The notes: generated by a model from the letters alone, not told the origin. 64,000 bases of DNA from Stutzerimonas stutzeri (GCA_002339675.1 DDKB01000013.1:62001-126000); one strand, 5' to 3'. Shown: positions 8,904 through 17,514, counted from the stretch's first letter. Program-made: numbers and translations.

Positions 8904-9455
8904 TCAGGCCTGGCGCCGTTGCGGCAGCATCCGGCGCAGCACGTCGTCGCGGCGAATGTAGTGGTGGAACAGGGCAGCGGCCGCGTGCAGGCCGATCAGC
9001 CAGTAGCCGAGCTCGGCGACGGTTTCGTGGATTTCCTTGATGTCCCCGGCCAGGCCCTTGTCCGGCGAGAGCAGAGCCGGCAGCTCCAGACCGAAGAAGG
9101 GAATCGGCTTGCCGGCGGCGCTCAAGGTCAGCCAGCCGAGCAGCGGCAGGCCGATCATCAGGCCGTACAGCGCCAGGTGCGCCAGCTTGGCCAATTGCTG
9201 CTCCCACTTCGCACTTGCCACCGCCAGCGGTGCCGGGCGCAGCCAGCGTGCCAGCAGGCGCAACCAGACCAGGGCGAAGACCGACAGGCCGAGCATGAAG
9301 TGCCACTGCTTGAGCAGGTCTCGCGTCTCGCTACCCTTGGGGAAGTTGCCGCGCAGCTCGATGGTCGCGTAGACCGCGGCAATCAGCAGCACCATCAGCC
9401 AGTGCAGTGAGATGGACAGCCGTCCGTAACGTACTGGGGTGCGTGTTTCGTTCAT
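8904..9455 (-). CDS. Cytochrome b561 family protein
   Basis: A 183-aa four-helix membrane cytochrome b (Ni_hydr_CYTB/CybB fold). Candidate haem-ligand histidines are in SLHWLMVLL, KQWHFMLGL, KLAHLALYG and LIGLHAAAALFHHY, one or more per membrane segment, as in E. coli CybB. Such proteins move electrons from quinol or superoxide in the inner membrane. The gene is downstream of the sensor kinase gene but has its own apparent operator at 9505-9521, placed 49 bp before the start codon and matching the other QseB/PmrA-type sites in this window. Confidence 0.9.
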   Translation of the reverse strand: MNETRTPVRYGRLSISLHWLMVLLIAAVYATIELRGNFPKGSETRDLLKQWHFMLGLSVFALVWLRLLARWLRPAPLAVASAKWEQQLAKLAHLALYGLMIGLPLLGWLTLSAAGKPIPFFGLELPALLSPDKGLAGDIKEIHETVAELGYWLIGLHAAAALFHHYIRRDDVLRRMLPQRRQA

Positions 9456-9504
9456 ATCACCTGCTCCGGGTGTGGGTATTTGCGAGCCATTCTAGGCGTT
9501 GAAA

Positions 9505-9521
9505 CTTAAGCGAAGCTTACC
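9505..9521 (-). promoter_or_regulatory. Candidate PmrA/QseB-type operator upstream of cytochrome b561
   Basis: Read on the - strand it is GGTAAG-CTTCG-CTTAAG, two hexamers spaced by 5 bp, the known layout of PmrA/QseB boxes. Its near end is 49 bp from the start codon of the b561 gene. It overlaps the stop codon of the sensor kinase gene. Related sites occur at 16025, 30230 and 30263. Confidence 0.6.
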
Positions 9522-10995
9522 CGGCGGGGGGGTCGCGACCATCCACCGCAGCCGCGGCCGACACGCGCGTGTCCGGTCGGCGTGGCAGGCGAACCACGAC
9601 GCGCAGCCCGCCGAGCGCGGCGTCCTGCAGCTCGACCGTGGCGTCGTGCAGTTCGGCGATTCGGGCGACGATCGCCAGCCCGAGCCCGGCGCCTTCGCCG
9701 TCGCCCAGGCGGACAAACCGTTCGAACAGTTGCGGGCGCAGCGCGGCATCGATGCCCGGCCCGCTGTCGGCCACTTCCAGGGTCAGCTCCTGCGGCGTTG
9801 CGCGCAGCTGCACCTCGATCTGCCCGCCTGGCGGGGTGTATTGCAGGGCATTGCTGACCAGGTTCTGCAGCAGGGTGGCCAGACTCGCGGCGTCACCGCG
9901 GAGGCTGAAATCGGCATGCTCGTCGACGTCGAGGGTCAGCTCCTGCCCGCGTATCAAGGCCAGCGGCGTCAGCTCGGCGAGGGTGTCGCGCGCCAGGCTG
10001 CGCAGGTCCAGCGATGCCAGGCGCAACTGCCGGGCGTTGGGTTCGAGCCGGGCCAGGGTCAACAGCTGGGTGACCACACGCGTGGTGCGGTCGACCCCGG
10101 CCAGCAGCTGGCGCAGGGCCTCGTCGCGGTCTGCCTCGCTGGTCGCCTGCAGCGCGTTCTGCGCATGGATTCGCAGCACCGCCAGCGGCGTGCGCAATTC
10201 ATGGGCGGCATCGGCGATGAAGCGCTTTTCCCGCTCGACCAGCTGGTTGACCTGCAGCAGCAGGCGGTTCAGCGATGCGGCGACGGGCTCGAGTTCGCGC
10301 GGCAGTGGCGCCAGCAGCAGCGGCGCCAGGTGGTCCGGGGCTCGGCTCTTGAGCAGCAGGGCCATGCGCGCCAGCGGGCGCAGGCCCCAGCCCACCGCCA
10401 GCCAGATCAGCAAGGCCAGCAGCGGCAGGCCGAACAGGTCCGGCAGCAGGCTGCGCCGGGTGATCTTGCCGACCAGCTCGCCGCGCACGTCGCCACGCTC
10501 GCTGACCAGCACCCAGAGGTGATCTTCCGGGTCCTGCAGCAGAAACAGCCGCCAGGCGCGCCCGCCGAGGGTGACGTCGTGGTAGCCGGCCTCGAGCTGG
10601 CTGAACGGCTGTGCGGACCGGACGCTCGCCGGCGAGAGCAGCTGTTGCAGCGCATCGGCCGGGGCACCGGCCGACTGCAGCAGCACCTGGCCGTCCTCGG
10701 TATAGACCTGGAAACCCAGCTTGCCTTCATAGTCGTGGCCGGGCACGCCCTGGTCGCGGCGCGCGTTGACCGCCGCGTCCAGGGCGGTCTGCAAGGCGCG
10801 GCGGTCCCAGGGGCTCATCTCGCGCACCACCAGGCCCTGCACCAGTCGGGCGCTCTGGGCCAGCTGCGCGTCGAACAGCTCCTCGATCTCGTGCCGGGCA
10901 TCGCGGTAGCTGCGCCAGGAAATCAGGCTCAGCGACACCAGCAGGGTGCCGAGGACCAGCACCAGGGTGCGGTTGCGGATCGAGCGTTTCAGCAT
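9517..10995 (-). CDS. Sensor histidine kinase, QseC/PmrB-like
   Basis: A 492-aa inner-membrane kinase: membrane segment at about 10-26, periplasmic sensor domain to about 180, second membrane segment at about 184-204, a linker, then the H-box AADAHELRTPLAVL with His265. N-box NLVSNALQYTPPGG, G1 DSGPGID and G2 GAGLGLAIV are all present. It is the partner of the response regulator upstream, whose gene overlaps it by 7 bp. The signal is not evident from sequence; relatives respond to Fe3+ or other stimuli. Its target sites are inferred from the shared operators in this window. Confidence 0.92.
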   Translation of the reverse strand: MLKRSIRNRTLVLVLGTLLVSLSLISWRSYRDARHEIEELFDAQLAQSARLVQGLVVREMSPWDRRALQTALDAAVNARRDQGVPGHDYEGKLGFQVYTEDGQVLLQSAGAPADALQQLLSPASVRSAQPFSQLEAGYHDVTLGGRAWRLFLLQDPEDHLWVLVSERGDVRGELVGKITRRSLLPDLFGLPLLALLIWLAVGWGLRPLARMALLLKSRAPDHLAPLLLAPLPRELEPVAASLNRLLLQVNQLVEREKRFIADAAHELRTPLAVLRIHAQNALQATSEADRDEALRQLLAGVDRTTRVVTQLLTLARLEPNARQLRLASLDLRSLARDTLAELTPLALIRGQELTLDVDEHADFSLRGDAASLATLLQNLVSNALQYTPPGGQIEVQLRATPQELTLEVADSGPGIDAALRPQLFERFVRLGDGEGAGLGLAIVARIAELHDATVELQDAALGGLRVVVRLPRRPDTRVSAAAAVDGRDPPAG

Positions 10996-11648
10996 TTGTC
11001 GACCAGGTAGCCGACGCCGCGCACGGTGCGGATCAGGTCGGCGAAGAACTTCTTGCGCAGGTGGTGAATGTGCACCTCCAGCGCGTTGCTTTCGACTTCC
11101 TCGTCCCAGCCGTAGAGCACCTGCTGCAGGCGGTCGCGGGTCAGCACGCGGCCGGGCTGGGAGAGCAGTTCATGGAGCAGCACGAATTCCTTGCGCGGCA
11201 GGTTGACCGGGGCACCCTGGTAGCTGACCTGCTGGTTGACCGGATCGAGGACGATGCCGCGGTATTCGAGTGCCGGCTCCGGCCGGTTGAAGCTGCGCCG
11301 CAGCAGGGCGCGCAGGCGAGCCTTCAGTTCGGCGACGTCGAACGGCTTGACCAGGTAGTCGTCGGCGCCGGCGTCGAGCCCGGCGATCCGGTCGCTGGTG
11401 GCGTCGCGTGCGGTCAGCACCAGCACCGGCACCGGGTTACCCGCCGCGCGCAGACGCTTGAGCAGTTCCAGACCGTCGAGGCGGGGCAGCCCGAGGTCGA
11501 GGATCGCCAGCTCAAAGCTTTCATGGGTAAGCGCATGCAGCGCGCTCGCGCCATCCTGCACCCAGTCGACCGTGTAGCCCTCGGGCTTGAGGGCGGTGCG
11601 AATGCCCGCGCCGAGCGAGCGGTCATCCTCTACCAGCAGAATACGCAT
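10989..11648 (-). CDS. OmpR-family response regulator, QseB/PmrA-like
   Basis: A 219-aa regulator with a receiver domain (acidic DD at 8-9, phospho-acceptor Asp51 in ILDLGLPRLDG, Thr/Lys in LTARD and VKPFD) and a winged-helix DNA-binding domain (VNLPRKEFVLLHELL, SNALEVHIHHLRKKF, RTVRGVGYLVD). The TESEF-type QseB/PmrA group binds two direct half-sites spaced by 5 bp. Such a site lies 45 bp before the operon that begins at 15979, so this regulator may control its own operon. The SD AAGGGA precedes the ATG at 11648, and 50 bp separate it from the TPR gene. Confidence 0.93.
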   Translation of the reverse strand: MRILLVEDDRSLGAGIRTALKPEGYTVDWVQDGASALHALTHESFELAILDLGLPRLDGLELLKRLRAAGNPVPVLVLTARDATSDRIAGLDAGADDYLVKPFDVAELKARLRALLRRSFNRPEPALEYRGIVLDPVNQQVSYQGAPVNLPRKEFVLLHELLSQPGRVLTRDRLQQVLYGWDEEVESNALEVHIHHLRKKFFADLIRTVRGVGYLVDKC

Positions 11649-11698
11649 CGGGTTCCCTTGGGTGAGTTCAAGGCTGCATTGGACGCCGTCGTGGCGGG

Positions 11699-12349
11699 TT
11701 ATTCCAGTTTTTCCTCGACCTCGGCCAGCCTTGCCTGCACTTCCTCACGGCGGCCGGCGTCGGCAACTTCGCGGCCGGGCCGCGCGGGGGCGGCAAGCGC
11801 CTTCTGCAGCGCGGCCTTGGCCTCGGCATAGCGTTTCTGGCGCAACAGGAAGTCGCCATGGAAATAGTTGGGATCGATGCCGTTCGGGTTCAGGCTCAAG
11901 GCCTGCTTGAACAGCGCTTGCGCTTTATCGTCGTCGCCAAAGCCTATCGGCCAACCCGGCACCTGATAGTAGAGCGTGGCGAGGCTGGTATAGGCCGAGC
12001 CATCGAGTGCCTTGGGGTCGAGCTCGATGGCCTTTTCCAGCTCGGCCTTGGCCTGCTTGACCAGCCCGAGCGCGCCGAGCCCGCCCTTGGCCCCGGCCCA
12101 GGTGCTGAGCACGATGCCGTGCCAGATGCGCAATTCGGCGGCTTCGGGCTCGCTCGCCACGGCCTGCTCGGCACGGCCGGCGAGTTTCTCGAAGGCGGCT
12201 TCACGCTGCGCCTCGGGCAACTGGTAGTTGACCTCCGCCCAGCGGGCCTGGAGTTGATGCAGGGCCTCGTCGCCGGCTGGCGTCAGGGCGAAGGACGGAG
12301 TGCTGGCCAACGCCAGCAGGGCCAAGCAGAGGCCGATCAGGGTTTTCAT
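11699..12349 (-). CDS. Exported TPR-repeat protein
   Basis: A 216-aa protein with a cleavable signal peptide (MKTLIGLCLALLALAS..SFA) and tetratricopeptide-like repeats (KAELEKAIELDPKALDG, KAQALFKQALSLNPNGID, RYAEAKAALQKALA). It probably acts in the periplasm as a protein-interaction scaffold. It overlaps the SDR gene by 4 bp (ATGA), so it belongs to the operon starting at 15979. The exact role is unknown. Confidence 0.85.
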   Translation of the reverse strand: MKTLIGLCLALLALASTPSFALTPAGDEALHQLQARWAEVNYQLPEAQREAAFEKLAGRAEQAVASEPEAAELRIWHGIVLSTWAGAKGGLGALGLVKQAKAELEKAIELDPKALDGSAYTSLATLYYQVPGWPIGFGDDDKAQALFKQALSLNPNGIDPNYFHGDFLLRQKRYAEAKAALQKALAAPARPGREVADAGRREEVQARLAEVEEKLE

Positions 12350-13185
12350 GGATGTTGTTCTCCGGGGGGCGTCGAAGGCTGGGCGGCAGGGGGCGGCGGC
12401 TCGGATCGGGCGAAGCGCTTGATTACCGGCAGCTGCTTGCGCAGGGACTGGTCAACCAGGCGCGGCAGCAGGCCGTTAAGGCGTACGAACAGTTTTTCCG
12501 GCCAGCCGAGGTAGAGTTCTTCACGCTCGGCGCTAATCGCCTGGACGATCTGCCGGGCCACGGCCTGGGGATCATCCATGCCGACCTTGAGCGCGTCGTT
12601 CATGGCCACCACATCGGCGCTGTTCATTGCCGTGCGGGTGGCACGCGGCGCGATGTAGAGCACCTTGACCTGGCTGTCGGCCAGTTCCCGACGCAATGCT
12701 TCGGAAAACCCGCGCAGCGCGAATTTGCTGGCGCAGTAGGCGGCAAATCCCGGGTAGCCGATCGAGCCGAAGGTCGAGCCGAGGTTGACCAGCAGCGCCT
12801 GCGGCTGGGCATGCAGCAACGGCAGCAGCAGGTGGGTCAGCTGCAGCGTGGCGGTGACGTTGACCCCGATCATCCGGGCGATGGCGTCTTCGTCCTGGTG
12901 TTCAAGCAGGCTGAACTGATTGACCCCCGCGGCGTTGATCACGCAGTTGAGGCCACCGAAACGGCGCGCCGCTTCGAGCACGGTCTGACGACCAGTGCGC
13001 AACGCGAGGTCCGCGCAAATCACATGGACCTGGCCGGGGTAACGGCGTGACAGGTTGTCTAGCGCCAGGCCATCGCGGCCGACCAGCAGCAGGCGGGCGC
13101 CGCCTGCACACAGGTGGTCGACCAGTGCCTGGCCGATCCCGCCACTGGCCCCGGTCAGCAGGGCACGGCATTGTTCCAGTCGCAT
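12346..13185 (-). CDS. Short-chain dehydrogenase/reductase
   Basis: A 279-aa classical SDR: the cofactor motif TGASGGIG near residue 12, NAAG near 86, catalytic Ser in NLGSTFGS and YCASK (Tyr and Lys). The C-terminal 60 residues are basic and Pro-rich (FVRLNGLLPRLVDQSLRK), which may touch the membrane. It reduces or oxidises a carbonyl or alcohol, substrate unknown. It follows the metal-oxidase gene by 10 bp and overlaps the TPR gene. In this operon it could process an acyl-derived product (inference). Confidence 0.9.
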   Translation of the reverse strand: MRLEQCRALLTGASGGIGQALVDHLCAGGARLLLVGRDGLALDNLSRRYPGQVHVICADLALRTGRQTVLEAARRFGGLNCVINAAGVNQFSLLEHQDEDAIARMIGVNVTATLQLTHLLLPLLHAQPQALLVNLGSTFGSIGYPGFAAYCASKFALRGFSEALRRELADSQVKVLYIAPRATRTAMNSADVVAMNDALKVGMDDPQAVARQIVQAISAEREELYLGWPEKLFVRLNGLLPRLVDQSLRKQLPVIKRFARSEPPPPAAQPSTPPGEQHP

Positions 13186-13195
13186 GGCAGTAACC

Positions 13196-13843
13196 TCAGG
13201 CGCTCAGGCCACGGAAGATGTCGCCATAGAGGCGGAATACCACGCGGGCGGTGTGGACCACGGCGGCCTTGTCGTCTTCGTCGTCCAGGCGGTTCATCAA
13301 CTTCTTGAAGAACTCGATGTGTTCCATGTCGAGGCTGCCGTGGGACGTCAGGTAGCTGAAGGCCTTGGCCGGCAGTTGCAGGCTGTCTTGCAGCACACCG
13401 GCGGCCTGGGTGGCCAGGGCGATGCTGGTGCCCTCGAGTACGTTGACCATGCCAAAGAAACTCACCGGGTTGTGCCGGGCGATGCGGTCATAGACGTAGG
13501 CGACCATCAGCTCGGTAGCCAGTGCCGGCTGGCCGTTGCGCACCGCCTCGGCATCGCCGCCACAGGCGCGGATATCGTCGAGAATCCATTCCTGATGGCC
13601 GGTCTCCTCCTCGATATATTCGGCGATCGCCTCGCGCAGCCACTCCAGCCGCTCCGGCAGCCGCGCGCCGCAGGCCATCAGCAGCGGTACGGTGTGTTTG
13701 ACGTGGTGGTAGGCCTGGCTCAGGAAGGCGATGTACTGGTCGCGGTTGGCGGTGCCGGTCAGCGCGGCGTGGATGATCGGTGCCGCCAGCAGGGATTCGC
13801 GCGCTTCGCTGGTCTGTAGTTGCAGTTCGTCGTAGAACGCCAT
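13196..13843 (-). CDS. Heme-oxygenase-fold (TenA/PqqC-like) iron-containing redox enzyme
   Basis: A 215-aa all-helical protein of the TENA/THI-4-like, heme-oxygenase-like metal oxidase group. Candidate metal ligands are in AYHHVKHTVPLL, EYIEEETGHQEWI and SHGSLDMEHIEFF, the His/Glu/Asp pattern seen in non-haem iron members such as UndA. I chose the ATG at 13843 because TGAGG precedes it by 6 bp; the alternative ATG at 13855 overlaps the stop of the upstream ligase. It sits between an acyl-activating enzyme and an SDR, which suggests oxidation of an activated fatty acid or amino-acid conjugate (inference). Confidence 0.85.
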   Translation of the reverse strand: MAFYDELQLQTSEARESLLAAPIIHAALTGTANRDQYIAFLSQAYHHVKHTVPLLMACGARLPERLEWLREAIAEYIEEETGHQEWILDDIRACGGDAEAVRNGQPALATELMVAYVYDRIARHNPVSFFGMVNVLEGTSIALATQAAGVLQDSLQLPAKAFSYLTSHGSLDMEHIEFFKKLMNRLDDEDDKAAVVHTARVVFRLYGDIFRGLSA

Positions 13844-13854
13844 GGGAAACCTCA

Positions 13855-15306
13855 TCAGGCAGATGGCAAAAGGGAGTCGAGGGTGGTGCCGTAGGCCGCC
13901 AGCAGGGCGGGGCGGCGTAGGCGACCGTTGCTGGTCGCCAGGTCGTTGTCGGCGCTGAAGGGCGCCGTGGCGCGCAGCCAGTGGTGCGCGCGGGCATAGT
14001 CGGGCAGGCCTGCGTTAACCCGATCCACCGCGGCCTGCAGCTCGGCATCGGTGCAATCGCCGCGACGGGGTACCAGCACGGCGACGTTCTGCGGCAGCGC
14101 CTCGCCATGCAGCCAGGCCTGGGCAATGGGCGCTTGCTGAACCAGCTCGGCTTCCACCCACTCGGGATTCACGTTGCGCCCATAGGCCGTCACGAACTGG
14201 TGCTTCTTGCGCCCGTGCAGCACCAGGAAACCGTCGTCGAAATGGCCGAGGTCGCCAGTTGCTAGCCAGTCGCCTGACTGCACCGGTTCGCCGAGATAAC
14301 CGAGCATGTGCGGGCCCTTGACCAGCACCTCGCCATCATCGGCCAGGCGCACCTCGACGTGCGGCAACGGCCGGCCGACGGTGCCGAGGCGCTGTGCCTC
14401 GGGCGTATTCAGACAGACCACCGAGGCACATTCGGACAGCCCGTAGCCCTCGAACACCGGCAGTCCGAGTCGCGCGGCGCGCTCGAGCAGCTGCGGCGCG
14501 ACCCGCCCGCCGCCGACCGCGACGAAGCGCAGCGAATCGGGCAGCGGCACGCCCTGTTCGGCGGCGCTGACCATCGCCAGCAAGAGCTGCGGCAGCAGGA
14601 TCAGGCTGTGCGGCCGGCTCTGGTTCAGGGTGGCGAGAAAGCGTGGCAGGTCGAAGCCGGCGCTGCCGCTGAAACCGATCTCGGCCAGCGGACGCAGTTC
14701 GACGCAGGCGCCTGCCAGCAGCGGCGCATAGAGCCCGGCGATGTTCTCCAGCAGGGTCGCCAGCGGCAGCACGCACAGGTGCTGCTGCACGGCACAGGAC
14801 AGGCTGGCCTGCCACAGGCTCCCAGCCACCGCCAGCTGCGCTTGTGCATCCAGGCAGACGCCCTTGGGCTGGCCCGTGGTGCCGGAGGTATAGGTGATTT
14901 TCAGCGTGCCGGGAGGGACGGCCGTGACCGGTTGCAAGGTGCGCTGCAGCAAGCCGGGTGCAGTCGTTTCGAAGCCGGCCGCATCGGTCAGTGCGCTTGC
15001 CGGACCGACCACGCAATCGATGCCGGCATGCTGCAACACATGGGCATGCTGGGCTGGCGAGAAGAAGCCCGGCAGCGGCACACAGACCCGTTCGGCGCGC
15101 AGCAGCGCAAGATCCCATAGCGCCCAGTCCAGGCCATTGTCCAGGGCCAGGGCGACACGTTGCACGCCGCGCTCGACGAGCAGCTCGGCGCGCCGCGGCA
15201 CCTCCTGTCGCAGTTGCGCGTAGCTAAGCTGGTGCGGGCCTTCGCGCAGGGCGATGCCGTCGTGCCGCTCAAGGGTCGCCCAGAAACGTTCAGCTGCAGG
15301 CTGCAT
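13855..15306 (-). CDS. AMP-dependent acyl-activating enzyme (long-chain acyl-CoA synthetase-like)
   Basis: A 483-aa ANL-superfamily enzyme that would adenylate a carboxylic acid. The P-loop is TYTSGTTGQPKGV, the aromatic motif is FEGYGLSECASVV and the hinge region is LATGDLGHFDDGFLVLHGRKK. The usual A10 lysine near the C-terminus appears replaced: the segment reads TSNGRLRRPA, with Arg where Lys is expected. The start at 15306 has GGAGA 8 bp upstream; an ATG at 15324 has none. It overlaps the hemolysin-family gene by 17 bp. Confidence 0.88.
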   Translation of the reverse strand: MQPAAERFWATLERHDGIALREGPHQLSYAQLRQEVPRRAELLVERGVQRVALALDNGLDWALWDLALLRAERVCVPLPGFFSPAQHAHVLQHAGIDCVVGPASALTDAAGFETTAPGLLQRTLQPVTAVPPGTLKITYTSGTTGQPKGVCLDAQAQLAVAGSLWQASLSCAVQQHLCVLPLATLLENIAGLYAPLLAGACVELRPLAEIGFSGSAGFDLPRFLATLNQSRPHSLILLPQLLLAMVSAAEQGVPLPDSLRFVAVGGGRVAPQLLERAARLGLPVFEGYGLSECASVVCLNTPEAQRLGTVGRPLPHVEVRLADDGEVLVKGPHMLGYLGEPVQSGDWLATGDLGHFDDGFLVLHGRKKHQFVTAYGRNVNPEWVEAELVQQAPIAQAWLHGEALPQNVAVLVPRRGDCTDAELQAAVDRVNAGLPDYARAHHWLRATAPFSADNDLATSNGRLRRPALLAAYGTTLDSLLPSA

Positions 15307-15979
15307 GCGGTATCTCTCCGGCATTGAAAAGTGGTTCGTAGCCCAGTCGTGGATAGATGCCCAGCTGCTGCAGGCGCTGATGGCCGGGCAGGATCTCGCC
15401 CGCCATGACCTGCGGTCGGCTGGCGTAGTAGCTGCCCCAGTCGGCCAGTTCCTCGCCCATCCGTGCCGGGTCCGCCAGGCCCAGCGGCAGCGGATCGAGC
15501 GCCAGACGCTGGAAGCTGTTGAGCAGCGCCGGTGTGCCGGTGAAGACCACCCAGCGAAATCCCTGGGCGACCAATAGGTCGGTCAGCGCGACGATCAGCA
15601 GCCGCGCCGAGGCGTTGCCAAAGGCGGCCAGGTTGCCGACCTCGACGATCTCGGCACGAGGCACGGACGCTCCGCTGCAACGGCTGACGGCCGTTTCGAT
15701 GGGCTCGTCCAGGTAGCGTTCGAGAAACAGCGGGCGGCGCTGGGCGCTGCGCAGCCCGACCGCGCCCTGCACCTGGCCATCGGCGCTGTGCAGGCCCAAC
15801 AGGCAGGGCATGAAGTGACGCACCCGCGCCCGATAGTGCTCGGCGAAGCGCTGGCTGATGAACCGCTCCAGGGCTTCGCGGCGCGCGCCCTGGCCAGGCT
15901 GCGCCAATTGCAGGGTCAGTGGCGGCTCGCGGCCAATGCGTGCCAGTACGTCAGTGTGTTCGACCCAGGGCAGTTCCAT
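15290..15979 (-). CDS. Thermostable hemolysin family protein (T_hemolysin)
   Basis: A 229-aa protein of the thermostable (delta-VPH) hemolysin family named from Vibrio. The core RAEIVEVGNLA...ARLLIVALTDLLVAQGFRWVVFTG and LLNSFQRLALDP matches that family. There is no signal peptide and no membrane segment. The arrangement looks like a GNAT acyltransferase or LuxI-type fold, so an acyl-transfer role is more likely here than pore formation (inference). It is first in a seven-gene operon and has a PmrA/QseB-type box 45 bp before its start codon. Confidence 0.85.
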   Translation of the reverse strand: MELPWVEHTDVLARIGREPPLTLQLAQPGQGARREALERFISQRFAEHYRARVRHFMPCLLGLHSADGQVQGAVGLRSAQRRPLFLERYLDEPIETAVSRCSGASVPRAEIVEVGNLAAFGNASARLLIVALTDLLVAQGFRWVVFTGTPALLNSFQRLALDPLPLGLADPARMGEELADWGSYYASRPQVMAGEILPGHQRLQQLGIYPRLGYEPLFNAGEIPHAACS

Positions 15980-16024
15980 CGGGGAACCTCGGTTAGAAGC
16001 CTGGGGCGATTGTTGGGGGCCAGC

Positions 16025-16041
16025 CTTAAGCCAGTCTTAAG
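16025..16041 (-). promoter_or_regulatory. Candidate PmrA/QseB-type operator upstream of the hemolysin-family operon
   Basis: On the - strand it is CTTAAG-ACTGG-CTTAAG: two perfect hexamers with a 5-bp spacer, 45 bp before the start codon at 15979. This is a textbook PmrA/QseB box. The operon it precedes ends with a QseBC-like system, which suggests autoregulation. Confidence 0.7.
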
Positions 16042-16071
16042 CCGGTGCCGCGAACGCAACGGGAGTTGCGC

Positions 16072-16087
16072 GCGACGTTTTTTTCAC
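16072..16087 (+). promoter_or_regulatory. Candidate ColR-type box (15 of 16)
   Basis: GCGACGTTTTTTTCAC fits the ColR consensus reported in P. putida, YYNASNNYTTTTTCAC, except for the first base. The 14-mer GACGTTTTTTTCAC is identical to that in the box at 23074. It lies 92 bp upstream of the hemolysin-family start codon, in reverse orientation to that gene. Confidence 0.4.
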
Positions 16088-16116
16088 ACGCGCTTGTTTA
16101 TGGTCGCCGGCGTCGA

Positions 16117-16512
16117 TCAGCGCCGGCTGTACCAATAGGCCATGGCCGCGGCCGCCAGTATCCAGATCAGCACCACCGCGACCGCGCCGGCTCGGCTGAC
16201 CGGGCGCGGCTGGTTGTCCCAGGCGTGCGCCTGGGCGCGGCATTCGGCGAGGATCGCCGGCGGCATCAGGCGCACCGCCAGCCAGATGCCCAGCGGCAGC
16301 AGGAGCAGGTCGTCGAGGTAGCCGAGCACCGGGATGAAGTCCGGGATCAGGTCGATCGGACTCAGCGCGTAGGCCACCACGCAGGCCATCAGCGCGCGCA
16401 GCCACCAGGGCGTGTCCGGGTGACGCATGCAGAACCAGAGCGTCATGACGTCGCGCTTGATCGAGCGGGCCCAGCCTTGCAGGCGAGCGGTGAAGCGAGA
16501 CAGGCCAACCAT
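16117..16512 (-). CDS. DUF1232 (YkvA-like) membrane protein
   Basis: A 131-aa protein with the DUF1232 signature ALSPIDLIPDFIPVLGYLDD, followed by hydrophobic LLLLPLGIWLAVRLM and a C-terminal membrane segment (GAVAVVLIWILAAAAMAYWY). The start MVGLSRFTARLQGWARSIKRD is amphipathic. The function of the family is unknown. It is divergent from the SdiA-regulated gene at 16567. Confidence 0.88.
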   Translation of the reverse strand: MVGLSRFTARLQGWARSIKRDVMTLWFCMRHPDTPWWLRALMACVVAYALSPIDLIPDFIPVLGYLDDLLLLPLGIWLAVRLMPPAILAECRAQAHAWDNQPRPVSRAGAVAVVLIWILAAAAMAYWYSRR

Positions 16513-16566
16513 TCAGTGCTCCTGGAGCAGAACAGGCCGGCATGCCGGCGATAAGGAAAATCCGCG

Positions 16567-17514
16567 ATGATGCAAACAGCCTCCCATCCGTCGCGCCGCC
16601 TGGGCGCGTTGCTCAAGCGCCGTTACCGGACAGTCGGCCTGCTCGTCCTGCTGGCGGCCTTTGCCGCCACGGCGCTGGCGCTGCACTGGAACGAACGGCT
16701 GTACTTCTACCTGACCCGGCAGCTGGACGTCACGCGCGACGTCTCGGCCGATCGCTGGCTGCCCGGCTACCGGGTCGATATCGACGGAAAGCCGATCGCC
16801 GGCATCGAGCGCAACCTGTCGTCCATAACCTACGACCGCGATCTGGACCGGCTGTTGGCGGTGGTCAACGGCGGCCCTACGGAGCTGGTGGTGCTAAGCA
16901 AGACAGGCGAGCTGCTCGAACGCTATCCGCTGACCGGCTTCGGCGATATCGAAGGGGTCACCTACATGGGCAACGGGCGGGTCGCGGTATCCGACGAGCG
17001 CGCGCAGCAGGTGAGCATCTTCAGCCTGCCGGCGACGCCGCGCAGCATCGACGTGGCCGAAGCGCAGTTCTTCTCCCTGGGCATCAACCTCAATGGCAAC
17101 AAGGGCTTCGAGGGCCTGAGCTACGACGCCGCCGGTGATCGCCTGTTCATCGTCAAGGAGCGCGACCCGCGCCAGCTCTACGAGGTGAAGGGTGTCGCGG
17201 CAAGCCTCGACGGCCCCATGCAGCTGGCGATACTCGACCACACCGACTGGATCGACGATCAGGTCTTCGCCACCGACCTGTCGGACATCCATTTCGATGC
17301 CGAAACGGGCCACCTGCTGCTGCTCAGCGACGAATCGCACCTGGTCATGGAGCTCACTGACAGCGGCCGGATGCTCAGCTATCGCAGCTTCAACCGGTTC
17401 ACCAGCGACGTGCAGCACACCGCCCCGCATCCCGAAGGGGTGACCCTGGACAACGACGGCGCCCTCTACGTGGTCAGCGAGCCGAACCTGTTCTACCGCT
17501 TTCGCCGTCCCTAG
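16567..17514 (+). CDS. SdiA-regulated (YjiK-like) beta-propeller protein
   Basis: A 315-aa protein with an N-terminal membrane anchor (VGLLVLLAAFAATALAL at about 24-40) and a periplasmic domain of the SdiA-regulated family. Typical strands are GIERNLSSITYDRDLDRLLAV, FGDIEGVTYMGNGRVAVSDE, NKGFEGLSYDAAGDRLFIVKE and PHPEGVTLDNDGALYVVSEP. These repeats build a beta-propeller. The molecular function is not known. Confidence 0.85.
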   Translation: MMQTASHPSRRLGALLKRRYRTVGLLVLLAAFAATALALHWNERLYFYLTRQLDVTRDVSADRWLPGYRVDIDGKPIAGIERNLSSITYDRDLDRLLAVVNGGPTELVVLSKTGELLERYPLTGFGDIEGVTYMGNGRVAVSDERAQQVSIFSLPATPRSIDVAEAQFFSLGINLNGNKGFEGLSYDAAGDRLFIVKERDPRQLYEVKGVAASLDGPMQLAILDHTDWIDDQVFATDLSDIHFDAETGHLLLLSDESHLVMELTDSGRMLSYRSFNRFTSDVQHTAPHPEGVTLDNDGALYVVSEPNLFYRFRRP

